DNA of 64,000 nt from Bacteroidota bacterium. Lineage in GTDB: Bacteria; Bacteroidota; Ignavibacteria; Kapaibacteriales; NICIL-2. Location: positions 1 to 64,000 of the forward strand of contig JAIBAE010000002.1 in NCBI GenBank assembly GCA_019695345.1. The letters run 5' to 3'. Every line of letters starts with the position of its first letter. Position 1 is the first letter of the stretch. The translations under genes and the position numbers were made by a program. The notes beneath the pieces were generated by a model. It saw only the letters and a program-made list of their open reading frames with translations. It was not told where the DNA came from and searched no databases. Positions 17,327 to 25,672 of this stretch are shown here, piece by piece.

Positions 17327-19068
17327 GCTTTCTCCAAAAAATATGTTCGCATCATACCTTTACCTTTTATTTCTTTTTCGCCACGAGGGATAGCCCTCAT
17401 CCCTTCCTTCTCCCATTGGGAGAAGGTGTCCGAAGGACGGTTGAGGGTTAATGCTGTAACAAACTCTTCACTCACATGAATTTTTCCCGCCTCTCCGTGA
17501 CTCTCCATCCTCGATGCCGTGTTCACAGCATCGCCCCATAAATCATACGCAAACTTTTTCTTTCCAATTACTCCTGCTACTACTTCACCACAATGAATTC
17601 CGATTCTAATCTGTATTTCTTCTCCTACTACAGAATCAAACTGCTTCATTACATCCAGCATATCGAACCCAACTTGTACTATCTCATGTGCATGTTGTTG
17701 TGTTGATTCGGGTGCACCGGCTACAACCATATACGAATCCCCAATTGTCTTGATTTTTTCTGCACCATATTTTTCTGCTATTTCATCAAACGACGAAAAG
17801 ATTTTATCTAAGCTTGCAATCAATGCATCAGGAGAAATTTTTTCCGATAGACTTGTAAAATTGACAATATCTGCAAAAAGAATTGACACGTTTTCCAACC
17901 GTTCGGCAACTAACGTTTTACCTGCTAATATTTTTCTTGCTATTGAAGGTGGTAATACATTATGCAATAGTTGTTCTGTGGCGTCATGTTTGGCTTTTTC
18001 AATCGCTCGTTGTTTTTCCGACTCCTGCATTTTATACCGGAAATCAAACAACTCAGAATACTTCCGAACCTCACTGTTATTTAAGTCTCGTTCTAAATCT
18101 ATGTACAACCGTTGATACATAAATGCATCTTGCCAGCGTTCTTGTTCGGCATACATCTTTGCACAAAAGTTTGCAACAGCACATTCAACGTTTTTCACGT
18201 TGTTTTCTTTGGCAAGAGTAATTGCTTTTAAATAATATTCTTCAGCTTTATCATAATTAAAAAATGGCGAGTTGTTATCAGAATACAATTGTCCCAAATT
18301 TCCGTAATCGTTAGAGCTTGCTGCATAATTTGGAATCGCCTCACTTTCCGATATAGCCATTGTAAAATACTCGTGTGCTTTATGGTATTCCTTAAGTTGA
18401 TGTGCTATTAACCCCAATGTGCTGTAGTGCATGTATAAGCGCGAAGTATTACCAAGTTGTTCATCCAACGATAACGAACGTAGCGCATACTCAAACGCAA
18501 CAACCGGCTGATTTGTTTGTATGTACACATCTGCCAGATTACCATGTGCTAATACTAAACCTGCCAGATTATTGATGCGTTCGTTTGTTTGGATTGATTG
18601 TAAAAAATATTCAATTGCTCTGGGATAATCTTTCATTACAAAGTAGACCGAGCCGATGTTATTCTGATTCATGGATAGCCCGCGTTCAAACCCGCTTTGT
18701 TCATCTATCGCTACAGCCCGCTGATAATATTGTAACGACCTACTATAATCACCAATATTTTTTGTTGCGATGCCTAATATAGTATATGCTCTCGATTGCA
18801 AACGTTCATCTCCGAACTCCTCGGCATATGGTAGTGCTTTCTCAACAATATCTACTGCCTCTGTGCCTTTACCCATACGCCAACGAATCTCAGCAACATT
18901 CAGTAAGGCACGAGCATAAACATCTTTTGCAAAATGTGGAGGTGTAGTAAACTGACGAAGTGCATCCTCGGCTTGCATATAATTGCTATCACGAATCATA
19001 ATCTCAATTTCTTTTAGCCGTTGGTGTGCTTCCTCCGCAGTACTAGTGTTTAACAATATATCAGACAT
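17323..19068 (-). CDS. TPR repeat-class III adenylate cyclase (paralogue 3)
   Basis: A 581-aa protein with TPR units over residues about 40-310, a charged linker and a cyclase domain from about 390. Marks: FADIVNFTSLS, EKIKTIGDSYMVVAG and YDLWGDAVNTASRME. Residues about 540-558 (TLNRPSDTFSQWEKEGMRAI) are encoded by a 54-bp R5 repeat. It lacks the RADGNG tail and ends FLEKA, its stop overlapping the start of paralogue 2. It is the upstream member of that coupled pair. Confidence 0.93.
   Translation of the reverse strand: MSDILLNTSTAEEAHQRLKEIEIMIRDSNYMQAEDALRQFTTPPHFAKDVYARALLNVAEIRWRMGKGTEAVDIVEKALPYAEEFGDERLQSRAYTILGIATKNIGDYSRSLQYYQRAVAIDEQSGFERGLSMNQNNIGSVYFVMKDYPRAIEYFLQSIQTNERINNLAGLVLAHGNLADVYIQTNQPVVAFEYALRSLSLDEQLGNTSRLYMHYSTLGLIAHQLKEYHKAHEYFTMAISESEAIPNYAASSNDYGNLGQLYSDNNSPFFNYDKAEEYYLKAITLAKENNVKNVECAVANFCAKMYAEQERWQDAFMYQRLYIDLERDLNNSEVRKYSELFDFRYKMQESEKQRAIEKAKHDATEQLLHNVLPPSIARKILAGKTLVAERLENVSILFADIVNFTSLSEKISPDALIASLDKIFSSFDEIAEKYGAEKIKTIGDSYMVVAGAPESTQQHAHEIVQVGFDMLDVMKQFDSVVGEEIQIRIGIHCGEVVAGVIGKKKFAYDLWGDAVNTASRMESHGEAGKIHVSEEFVTALTLNRPSDTFSQWEKEGMRAIPRGEKEIKGKGMMRTYFLEKA
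17394..17447 (-). repeat. R5 repeat inserted in frame in cyclase 3
   Basis: A 54-bp palindromic repeat with TTCTCCCATTGGGAGAAGG at its core and CCCTCA / TGAGGG ends. Its first 35 bp are identical to the intergenic copy at 51839. Being 18 codons long and lacking stops in this frame, it is translated as part of the cyclase. Confidence 0.85.
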
Positions 19069-19152
19069 ACGGTATTTTTCTTAATGCTATAACTATACAC
19101 AAGTTACTGCATTTTTACCGTATTAAGAAAAGGGTTTTAGAGTGGATGGTAC

Positions 19153-19215
19153 TATCCCGCAAAGAGGTGGATTGGAAACCTGAAAAAACGCAAGGTGCGG
19201 TCTGGCGATAACAAA
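19153..19215 (-). repeat. R1 dispersed repeat, copy 7
   Basis: Reverse copy with TTGTTATCGCCAGACCGCACC at its start on the minus strand and GCGGGATAGTACC at its end. It is downstream of paralogue 4, in gene direction, and immediately follows that gene's R4. Confidence 0.7.
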
Positions 19216-19232
19216 AACTTATAGAACATTGT

Positions 19233-19295
19233 TGTGTTCCCCGCACGCGGTTTCACAACGTTGTGCTCGGTCACCCGTTGCCGTCCGGGCGTTCA
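19233..19295 (-). repeat. R4 repeat over the cyclase 4 stop codon
   Basis: Same layout as the other R4 copies, with CCGGACGG in place of GCGGACGG so that the encoded tail is RPDGNG followed by TGA. Confidence 0.8.
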
Positions 19296-21277
19296 AGGAA
19301 ATACGTTCTCATTATGCCTTTACCTTTTATTTCTATTTCGCCCCTTTCGATAAACTCAAGGTGCGGCGTCGCCGTTGTGTCTGTTGCTAATGTTGCGGCC
19401 GTTGAACTTGTTGAAACGACCGCATTCCTAAACTCTTCACTCACATGTATCTTTCCCGCCTCACCATGACTCTCCATCCTTGATGCCGTGTTCACGGCAT
19501 CGCCCCATAAATCATAGAGAAATTTGTTTTCACCTACTACGCCCGCCGCAACCGGACCACAATGCAAACCAATGCGCACTTGTATCTCGGGAATGGATTC
19601 AATCCAGATTCTTTCGCCGTAACTCTCAGGGAAGGTAACAACGAGGTTTTGCATCACATCAAGAAGTTTTAGGGCGGCTTGTGCGGCACGGTGTGCATGA
19701 TCTTCTTGAACAACGGGTGCACCTGCAACCGCCATATATGCATCACCAATTGTTTTGATTTTCTCCATTCCAAATTTGCGCATAACGCCATCGGCCGCAG
19801 TAAAGATATTGTTGAGTAAGTGAACAAGCTGTTGCGCGGAAATCTTTGAAGAAAGATACGTGAAATCCACAATATCCATAAACAGAATCGAGACCATTTC
19901 AAAGTGGTCGGCAATTGGATTCTCGCCTTGTATCAGGCGCGTTGTAATTTCTTCGGGTAAGATGTTGTTCAGGATGTTCTCGCGTTCTTTTGCAAGTGCA
20001 AGTTGCTTGGTTCTTTCCATTTCTTTTAGTTCTGTTTCTTTCCGCTCTAACACATCTCTTGCGGCTTCGTCGCGCATGGATTCCACTAATCTGCGGATTT
20101 CCACGTGATTTTCGTAAGCTTGTTTGTAATCGCCACACAGTATAAACAGCTCATCAAAATTATCGCGGATGGAAAGTTGTATTGGTGTGTTGTTAATTGT
20201 CTTTGCCTTCTCCAATGCAGATGTAAGGAGTGTATGTGCTTCTTCGGTGTTCGTTTTTTTTACAAGTAAACATCGGGCAGTCATTTGTTTGGCAACCGCT
20301 TCAAGACCGGGGTCTTTGTTATCAATTGCTAAAATTTCTAGTACCCTACGAAACCCTTTTTCGGCAGTGTCATAATTCTCTCGGTAGAACTCAACAGCTG
20401 CCAAGCCATTTTCTATGTTTGCCTTACTTGTGTAGTCTTCTTCGTCGGTAACCTCCAGAGCTTCTTCGTAGTATTTCACTGCTTCGTCCAGATGGCGTTT
20501 CTCGGAATAGATATGCGCCAACATTACAAGAACTTGTCTAAGTGCAAACGGTGTTTGTATCGTTCTGCACAATTCCAACGATTGCAAAAAAACCGATTCA
20601 GCATTATCTAACTCATTCAGTTCCCAGTACACCAACCCAATAATGTTTCGTATAATCGGCACGTGGGATTCATATCCATACGTATCAAAAAAATCAAGTG
20701 CCTGATATGCATAATTCAATGCACTTGAATAATCACCATAACCTACATAATATTCAGCCAAACTTCGCAGAATAATTCCCTTAAATGGCGTGACAGGATT
20801 TTCCGGAATAGAGCCAAGTGCCCGATTGTAATATTCTAATGCTTGTTCAGGTTGGGTATAACGGTATATAGTGCCAATGTTGTGCAGTATCCCTGCTTTC
20901 CGTTCGGAATGGTTTAAACGTTCTTCAATTTCTAATCCTTGCAAAAAATATGTGAGTGCTTGCTCTGGTTGACCAACCATATTATAGGCATTGCCTATTG
21001 CATTTAATGTAATTGCTTCTTCGGTTTCAATGCCATAATCTCTGGCAAAAGATAGTGCGTGTTGACCTTTAGCTATTGCTTCGGTTGCTCTGTGCAAATG
21101 CCGTAAAGCATCCGTACAAGCCGTTAGTGCATACGAATGTAATCCAACTAACAACCTGTTTTCTTTTGTACCCTCTGTTAACTCCTCGGCATGATGCAAC
21201 ATATCGGTAAAGTTACTCCTATGCCTGCATAACTCAATTACCTCTTGTAACTTTAAAGCCTCGCTCTCTTGTAGCAT
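19271..21277 (-). CDS. TPR repeat-class III adenylate cyclase (paralogue 4)
   Basis: A 668-aa protein with TPR units over residues about 50-370 (LNAIGNAYNMVGQPEQALTY), a long charged linker with ERKETELKEMERTKQLALAK and a cyclase domain from about 455. Marks: FMDIVDFTYLS, EKIKTIGDAYMAVAG and YDLWGDAVNTASRME. Residues about 617-643 (TSSTAATLATDTTATPH) come from a third kind of repeat inserted at the same site as in paralogues 1 and 3. Transcription runs from here towards paralogues 3, 2 and 1, with 200-bp gaps that hold repeats. Confidence 0.93.
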   Translation of the reverse strand: MLQESEALKLQEVIELCRHRSNFTDMLHHAEELTEGTKENRLLVGLHSYALTACTDALRHLHRATEAIAKGQHALSFARDYGIETEEAITLNAIGNAYNMVGQPEQALTYFLQGLEIEERLNHSERKAGILHNIGTIYRYTQPEQALEYYNRALGSIPENPVTPFKGIILRSLAEYYVGYGDYSSALNYAYQALDFFDTYGYESHVPIIRNIIGLVYWELNELDNAESVFLQSLELCRTIQTPFALRQVLVMLAHIYSEKRHLDEAVKYYEEALEVTDEEDYTSKANIENGLAAVEFYRENYDTAEKGFRRVLEILAIDNKDPGLEAVAKQMTARCLLVKKTNTEEAHTLLTSALEKAKTINNTPIQLSIRDNFDELFILCGDYKQAYENHVEIRRLVESMRDEAARDVLERKETELKEMERTKQLALAKERENILNNILPEEITTRLIQGENPIADHFEMVSILFMDIVDFTYLSSKISAQQLVHLLNNIFTAADGVMRKFGMEKIKTIGDAYMAVAGAPVVQEDHAHRAAQAALKLLDVMQNLVVTFPESYGERIWIESIPEIQVRIGLHCGPVAAGVVGENKFLYDLWGDAVNTASRMESHGEAGKIHVSEEFRNAVVSTSSTAATLATDTTATPHLEFIERGEIEIKGKGIMRTYFLERPDGNG
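19346..19425 (-). repeat. Degenerate repeat inserted in frame in cyclase 4
   Basis: The segment has CCTTTCGATAAACTCAAGG at one end and GAACTTGTTGAAACG at the other, which resembles degenerate arms of a common bacterial dispersed repeat (TTCGACAAGCTC type). A similar arm occurs at 46003-46020. It keeps the cyclase frame. Confidence 0.55.
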
Positions 21278-21429
21278 ACACTCTCCAAATAGTATCGTAC
21301 ACTATGTATTTCCACATACAACGTTTTACCGTACTTCATACACTATTCTAACGCGTAGAAGAATAAGATTACGTAAAAAGCAACATTGCTTATTGGTAGT
21401 AATTTACAGATTATATCTCAATAATTCGC

Positions 21430-21498
21430 GATGCTGTAACGCTTGGTTCGCACCGGGTTGGCGCGCTGAAGGATTGCTTCGGTAATGGTGGGAAACAA
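21430..21498. repeat. R2 dispersed repeat, copy b
   Basis: GATGCTGTAACGCTTGGTTCG then CACCGGGTTGGCGCGCTG and TTGCTTCGG. Followed 11 bp later by an R4 copy, exactly as copy a. Confidence 0.8.
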
Positions 21499-21508
21499 GA
21501 AAAGAATT

Positions 21509-21570
21509 TGTGTTCCCCGCACGCGGTTTCACAACGTTGTGCTCGGTCACCCGTTGCCGTCCGGGCGTTG
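21509..21570 (-). repeat. R4 repeat not attached to a cyclase
   Basis: Fourth R4 copy. It lies 20 bp after the stop of the MqnA-like gene and codes for nothing there, which shows that R4 is a mobile or dispersed sequence and not just the conserved end of the cyclase gene. Confidence 0.8.
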
Positions 21571-21589
21571 GCAAAATGATGTATTGGAG

Positions 21590-22357
21590 TTAGTCTCTCC
21601 CTAAAATTTTCACTGCCGGAATTTCAGGAAAGCACTGATGATAATACAACAGATACAGAATCTGCGTTAAATGTTCTTCGGTTTGTTCATTCCACCGCCA
21701 AAGTATTTCGCCTTCGCGGGCAAATGTATCGCCATGCGGATGTTGTTCGGTGCATTGCTGAACTGCCTGTAAGTTTGGCGCTGCAAGTTGCTCGGTTATA
21801 TCAAACAGCGGAAGTTCAACGGAATTTTCTTCGCGGCATACCCATAACATTATTGGTAATGTAGTATCAAAACAGAGTTGCCATTCCTCGCTTATATCCA
21901 TTCCGGTATATTCATCTTCATTGCCACGCCAGCCAATTACTGCATCGTGTGTTGTAAGTAATTCTGCAACAGTTCCTTTACCGGGTTGTAATGGATGCTC
22001 TATATCAAATTGTTCTTCTAATATTATCTGTCCGGCACGGGTAATAAAATCATCGGGTACGGATGATGTTAGTGTGTTTATTGTTTCCAATCCTTTACCA
22101 AAAAAGATTGCTCCGGTGTTTGTCCATCCGTTTAGTATGCAGCAGGTTGTTGGTACAATGCGGTAATCGCTTTGTGTAACACCCTTACCATAACCGTATG
22201 GCGAAAGCAATGCAAGGTCTGCCGAATTTGCATGGAGTAAGTGAATACATTGTTCTTCGGTGGTGCGGATAACACGTCCGTTATTAGCGGCAGCAACTTC
22301 TTCTGCACGTGCAACTAATGGTTGGAATAAAGGATTATCGGGTATTGCTATAATCAT
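21590..22357 (-). CDS. MqnA/MqnD-like periplasmic-binding-fold protein
   Basis: The start at 22357 (MIIAIPDNPLFQPL) overlaps the stop of the upstream kinase as ATGA; the frame is open 36 codons further but that part lies inside the kinase gene. The 255-aa product has the layout of the menaquinone futalosine-pathway MqnA family: SADLALLSPYGYG near residue 46, then ETINTLTSSV, HDAVIGWRGNEDE and DISEEWQLCFDTTLPIMLWV, matching the MqnA pattern of a gated acid-binding cleft with DLGEEW-like segment. MqnA is a chorismate dehydratase. Divergence is large, so a sensory or other ligand-binding role with the coupled kinase remains possible. Confidence 0.6.
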   Translation of the reverse strand: MIIAIPDNPLFQPLVARAEEVAAANNGRVIRTTEEQCIHLLHANSADLALLSPYGYGKGVTQSDYRIVPTTCCILNGWTNTGAIFFGKGLETINTLTSSVPDDFITRAGQIILEEQFDIEHPLQPGKGTVAELLTTHDAVIGWRGNEDEYTGMDISEEWQLCFDTTLPIMLWVCREENSVELPLFDITEQLAAPNLQAVQQCTEQHPHGDTFAREGEILWRWNEQTEEHLTQILYLLYYHQCFPEIPAVKILGRD

Positions 22358-23904
22358 GATATTTTTTGGTGTGTTTGGTCTAATGGTAAAATTATGGTGA
22401 ATGTAGTTCCTTGCCCAAAGGTACTGCTTACGGTTATGGTTCCATTGTGTGCTTCTACAATCCAACGAACAATAGAAAGCCCCAAGCCATTTCCTTGCAC
22501 ATCTTGCGAACGCGATGGGTCAACGCGGAAGAAACGGTCGAATATCTTTGGAATATCTTCTTCGTGAATGCCAATTCCGGTATCGGTAACAACAATAACT
22601 GCCTTCATGTTTTCTAACGCTACTTTAACATGAACCTCTCCGTTATCGGGTGTATATTTTATTGCGTTATCAATGATATTCAGGAACACCTGATGTAACC
22701 TGATAGAATCACCGCGCAAGGTTACAAACTCCTGTATTTCACTGGTTAATGTAATATGTTTTTCGTCGGCTATTATTTCCAAATCTTCGCAAACATCTTC
22801 GGCTATTTTGCTGATATTTACCAAATCGAACTTCATTGTTGCCTGTCCCGACTCTGCTCGTGAAATCTCCAAAAGATTATTCACTACTTGTGATAGCCGT
22901 ATCACTTCTTCAAGCGAGCTGGATATAGCTTCTACATATTCATCCTTACTGCGCTCGCGGCGTAGTATCAATTCAAGTTCGCCCATCAAAATTGCAAGCG
23001 GAGTGCGCAACTCGTGCGAGGCATCGCTGGTAAACTGGCGTATCTGTGCAAACGATGCTTCAAGGCGTTCAATCATTTCGTTAAGTGTTGCTGTTAAACG
23101 TGCTATCTCATCATTTACAGCGGGCATAGGCAAACGTTTACTTAGGTTATGTGCTGTAATTTCCTGTGCCGAATGTGTAATTACATCAACCTGACGTAGC
23201 GAGTACCGCGCAAGAAAATATCCACCCACAATTGCAAGCAAGAGTGCAAGTGGCAGAACAAGTTTTAATAGCCCAAATAAATCGCTTAATGTATCTTCAA
23301 TCTCGGTTAAGGTATAGCCAACGGTAATTTGCGCCTCGGAGGAACGCGTTGCATAGATGCGTAACTTCTGCCCGTTAATCGAATCGTACGAGAATACTTT
23401 GCTTCCTTCTTTTTCAACTATTGTATTATAAAATGGCAAGAGCTTATCGCTAAGATTCCGCGAGTTTACCGACCGCCAATAGATTACATTATTTGTATCA
23501 GCAATCTGAATATAAAAGTTCTTGGAGTTCATCAGGATATGCTCGTACACTGCACTCCATACAACATCGGGTTCTTCGGCGGCAGAATCGGCAACCATAG
23601 TTGTATCCTGCGGTGTGGCGGCATTGTATTGCTCCGATAAAAATGCGAGATCGGATGTGTTGCGGCGTTTTTTGCGTTTATACGGCGAGCTTAGCGGTTT
23701 GTTTGTTTCCTGCTGTTTTTTCTGGATTATAAACTCAAGCGAATTCGACACACGTTCCAACGAGGCATCCAGATTCTTGTGCAAGCTTTTAGAAACCGTA
23801 GTATAGGTAAGCACACCAAACGCCGATAGCGTAAGTGCAACAATAGCACTATACCAAATAGTTAAACGTAAACGGAGCGAAAGCTTCACTACCGGTGATG
23901 ACAT
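22354..23904 (-). CDS. Membrane sensor histidine kinase (orphan)
   Basis: A 516-aa kinase: TM1 at about residues 12-35, a periplasmic region to about 200, TM2 at about 208-230 (LVLPLALLLAIVGGYFLA), HAMP, HisKA with the phospho-acceptor His in ASHELRTPLAILMGE, and HATPase_c with N box NIIDNAIKYTP, G1 VTDTGIGI and G2 GNGLGLSIV. It resembles heavy-metal/envelope sensor kinases. No response regulator gene is adjacent; the only coupled gene is the MqnA-like one. A TAnnTTTG box lies 28 bp upstream. Confidence 0.93.
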   Translation of the reverse strand: MSSPVVKLSLRLRLTIWYSAIVALTLSAFGVLTYTTVSKSLHKNLDASLERVSNSLEFIIQKKQQETNKPLSSPYKRKKRRNTSDLAFLSEQYNAATPQDTTMVADSAAEEPDVVWSAVYEHILMNSKNFYIQIADTNNVIYWRSVNSRNLSDKLLPFYNTIVEKEGSKVFSYDSINGQKLRIYATRSSEAQITVGYTLTEIEDTLSDLFGLLKLVLPLALLLAIVGGYFLARYSLRQVDVITHSAQEITAHNLSKRLPMPAVNDEIARLTATLNEMIERLEASFAQIRQFTSDASHELRTPLAILMGELELILRRERSKDEYVEAISSSLEEVIRLSQVVNNLLEISRAESGQATMKFDLVNISKIAEDVCEDLEIIADEKHITLTSEIQEFVTLRGDSIRLHQVFLNIIDNAIKYTPDNGEVHVKVALENMKAVIVVTDTGIGIHEEDIPKIFDRFFRVDPSRSQDVQGNGLGLSIVRWIVEAHNGTITVSSTFGQGTTFTIILPLDQTHQKIS

Positions 23905-23931
23905 CAGGAATTCCGCAAATAGTTATGGTGC

Positions 23932-23939
23932 AAATATAC
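23932..23939 (-). promoter_or_regulatory. Candidate Bacteroidetes-type -7 box upstream of the kinase
   Basis: TATATTTG on the minus strand matches TAnnTTTG and lies 28 bp before the kinase ATG. A clear -33 TTTG at the right spacing was not seen, so this is tentative. Confidence 0.35.
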
Positions 23940-24009
23940 CGCAGTTTGGTATTTTGTTACTGTCTGTTCACAGTTCATCACCATAATACCAAGAATAACT
24001 CAACCCAGT

Positions 24010-24687
24010 ATGAATTCAGAATTCCTTATCATTTTTGATTGCGACGGTGTGTTAGTAGATAGCGAACCCATTACAACACGGGTATTTAACGGACTTCTTG
24101 CCGAACTTGGTATACATCAAACCACACAAGAAACAATGGAGAAATACTTGGGACGTACCATGAATGCCTGTTATCAGATGATTCAACAAGAGTACAACAT
24201 CACCATCCCCGAATACTATCCGCAGTTGTTCTTACAACAATGCAAAACCGAGTTCGAAAAAGAACTACAACCTGTACGCGGCATTACTACAGTTCTGCAA
24301 AAATTGCCATACAGCTCGTGCGTGGCATCAAGCGGACGTTACGAAAAAATGAACATCACCCTTAGCTTAACCGGACTCATTCCATACTTCGCCGGGCGTA
24401 TCTTTAGCGCGCAGGATGTGGAACGCGGAAAACCCGCTCCCGATATTTTTCTCTACGCTGCCAAGCGTATGAACTACCAACCGCATCAATGTATTGTAGT
24501 AGAAGATTCTCCACTTGGCGCGCAAGCCGCCAACGCTGCAAACATGCTTTGTATTGGTTACGCCGAACGCACACCCGCAGAACGTTTGCAACAACATACA
24601 CCACACATCATTACCACTATGCAACAGTTGTTACCAACAATCGAACATTGTATTATGTTGCTATCGCAGTCCGCACCAAACCATTAA
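24010..24687 (+). CDS. HAD-superfamily phosphatase/phosphoglucomutase-like
   Basis: A 225-aa HAD hydrolase of the beta-phosphoglucomutase/phosphoglycolate phosphatase subgroup. Seen: motif I FDCDGVLVDSEP at residues 8-19 with the nucleophile Asp, motif II SSCVASSG, motif III lysine in VERGKPAPDIFLYAAKRM and motif IV VVEDSPLGAQAA. The cap domain follows motif I (C1 type). The final ten residues (MLLSQSAPNH) and the TAA stop are encoded by an R1 repeat, so the original C-terminus has been replaced or extended. Substrate unknown. Confidence 0.93.
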   Translation: MNSEFLIIFDCDGVLVDSEPITTRVFNGLLAELGIHQTTQETMEKYLGRTMNACYQMIQQEYNITIPEYYPQLFLQQCKTEFEKELQPVRGITTVLQKLPYSSCVASSGRYEKMNITLSLTGLIPYFAGRIFSAQDVERGKPAPDIFLYAAKRMNYQPHQCIVVEDSPLGAQAANAANMLCIGYAERTPAERLQQHTPHIITTMQQLLPTIEHCIMLLSQSAPNH

Positions 24688-24743
24688 CACAACACATCCA
24701 TCAACTTGCGGAGCAGAACCATCAGTATCAAAGAATGGTTATG
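24656..24743 (+). repeat. R1 dispersed repeat, copy 8
   Basis: Covers the end of the HAD gene. It is nearly identical over about 88 bp to copy 9 at 25278, and together they flank the Clp-N gene as direct repeats. Confidence 0.85.
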
Positions 24744-24758
24744 GTGTGGAATAGGAAT

Positions 24759-25193
24759 CTATTCAGATTCTAACATAGCTTTGAGTTTAGTTATATCTAA
24801 TGAATCACTCAATGCCATATAAGCAGATGAATCTGTATAGTTTGTAATTGAACGTAACAATCCTTTTACATCTGCTGTTGTAGATAACGTTTCTTTTACA
24901 ACTTCCTCGGCATTATTAGTTAACGGAATAGCACCCGGTGGAACTCCGTCGGCACTCGGCAAGATTTCAGATTGCTCGTACTTCTCATAATTTTTAGCGT
25001 ACTCAGCAACCGAGAGTTGTAACTGCTCTTTGCTCTGTACAAGACCGTAAATGGAATCAACTGTAGAAACATCAGCAGACTGTAGCAGTGCAGTTAGCAG
25101 ATGCGCAGTACTTATGGCTTCATGTTCATATTGTACTGCAACTGTACGGCTACTTGCAATTACATCTTTTAAGTTTTGGCTAGGAACCTGCAT
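24759..25193 (-). CDS. Stand-alone Clp N-terminal repeat domain protein
   Basis: A 144-aa protein with two Clp-N-like repeats: HEAISTAHLLTALLQSADV near residues 24-43 matches the EAxxxxHLLxALL motif of ClpA/ClpB/ClpC N-domains, and PLTNNAEEVVKETL near 93-106 matches the second unit. No AAA+ module follows, so it cannot unfold substrates itself; stand-alone N-domains may bind adaptors or substrates. The gene is isolated and flanked by two near-identical R1 copies. Confidence 0.75.
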   Translation of the reverse strand: MQVPSQNLKDVIASSRTVAVQYEHEAISTAHLLTALLQSADVSTVDSIYGLVQSKEQLQLSVAEYAKNYEKYEQSEILPSADGVPPGAIPLTNNAEEVVKETLSTTADVKGLLRSITNYTDSSAYMALSDSLDITKLKAMLESE

Positions 25194-25277
25194 ACATCAC
25201 CTCTTGTTAATAACAAAACATTACGCTTAAGGAATCGCGGCAACTAATTACGCAGAAATATTTTCATAACCAAGAAA

Positions 25278-25368
25278 TGTTGTTATCGCAGTCCGCACCG
25301 AGCCATTAACACAACACATCCATCAACTTGCGGAGCAGAACCATCAGTATCAAAAAATGGTTATCGTG
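25278..25368 (+). repeat. R1 dispersed repeat, copy 9
   Basis: Long copy running to GGTTATCGTG, nearly identical to copy 8. It lies upstream of the Clp-N gene start, in a 479-bp gap (25194-25672) otherwise filled by R3 and R2. Confidence 0.85.
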
Positions 25369-25432
25369 AATTGCTGTAACAGTGAATAGCGCAGATAAAC
25401 ACAAATCAAACATGAATCTTTATAGATAACTC

Positions 25433-25590
25433 TGTGGACGCAGAGTTTTACCGCAAAGTATGCTATGGTTGGCGCAGAGTTTCGCAAAGGTATCTGGCAG
25501 TGATTGATTGCTTACCATTATACAAACCTTCATGCACTTTGCGAAAACCTTTGCGCACTTTGCGGCTTCATCTCTTTGTACTGTACTTTA
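25433..25590. repeat. R3 repeat, copy 1
   Basis: Built of facing arms: ACCGCAAAGT and GCGCAGAGTTTCGCAAAGG on the left against CTTTGCGAAAACCTTTGCGC and ACTTTGCGG on the right, forming a long imperfect inverted repeat. A second copy lies at 32590-32750 and a reduced one at 36144-36190. Each is followed directly by R2. Confidence 0.75.
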
Positions 25591-25662
25591 ATGCGCCGCA
25601 CAACGTCTGGCTCGCACCGGGTTGGCGCGCTGGCGCGGTTGCTTCGGCAGATGTGAGAACCA
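25591..25662. repeat. R2 dispersed repeat, copy c
   Basis: CTGGCTCGCACCGGGTTGGC then GCGCTGG and TTGCTTCGGCAGATGTGAGA. Ends 10 bp from the stop codon of the kelch protein gene. Confidence 0.8.
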
Positions 25663-25672
25663 CAATGTGTAT

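Noticed and set aside
25433-25590. CRISPR-like spacing of CTTTGCG units
   Set aside because: Units are short, face each other and have no regular spacers; no cas genes are near.
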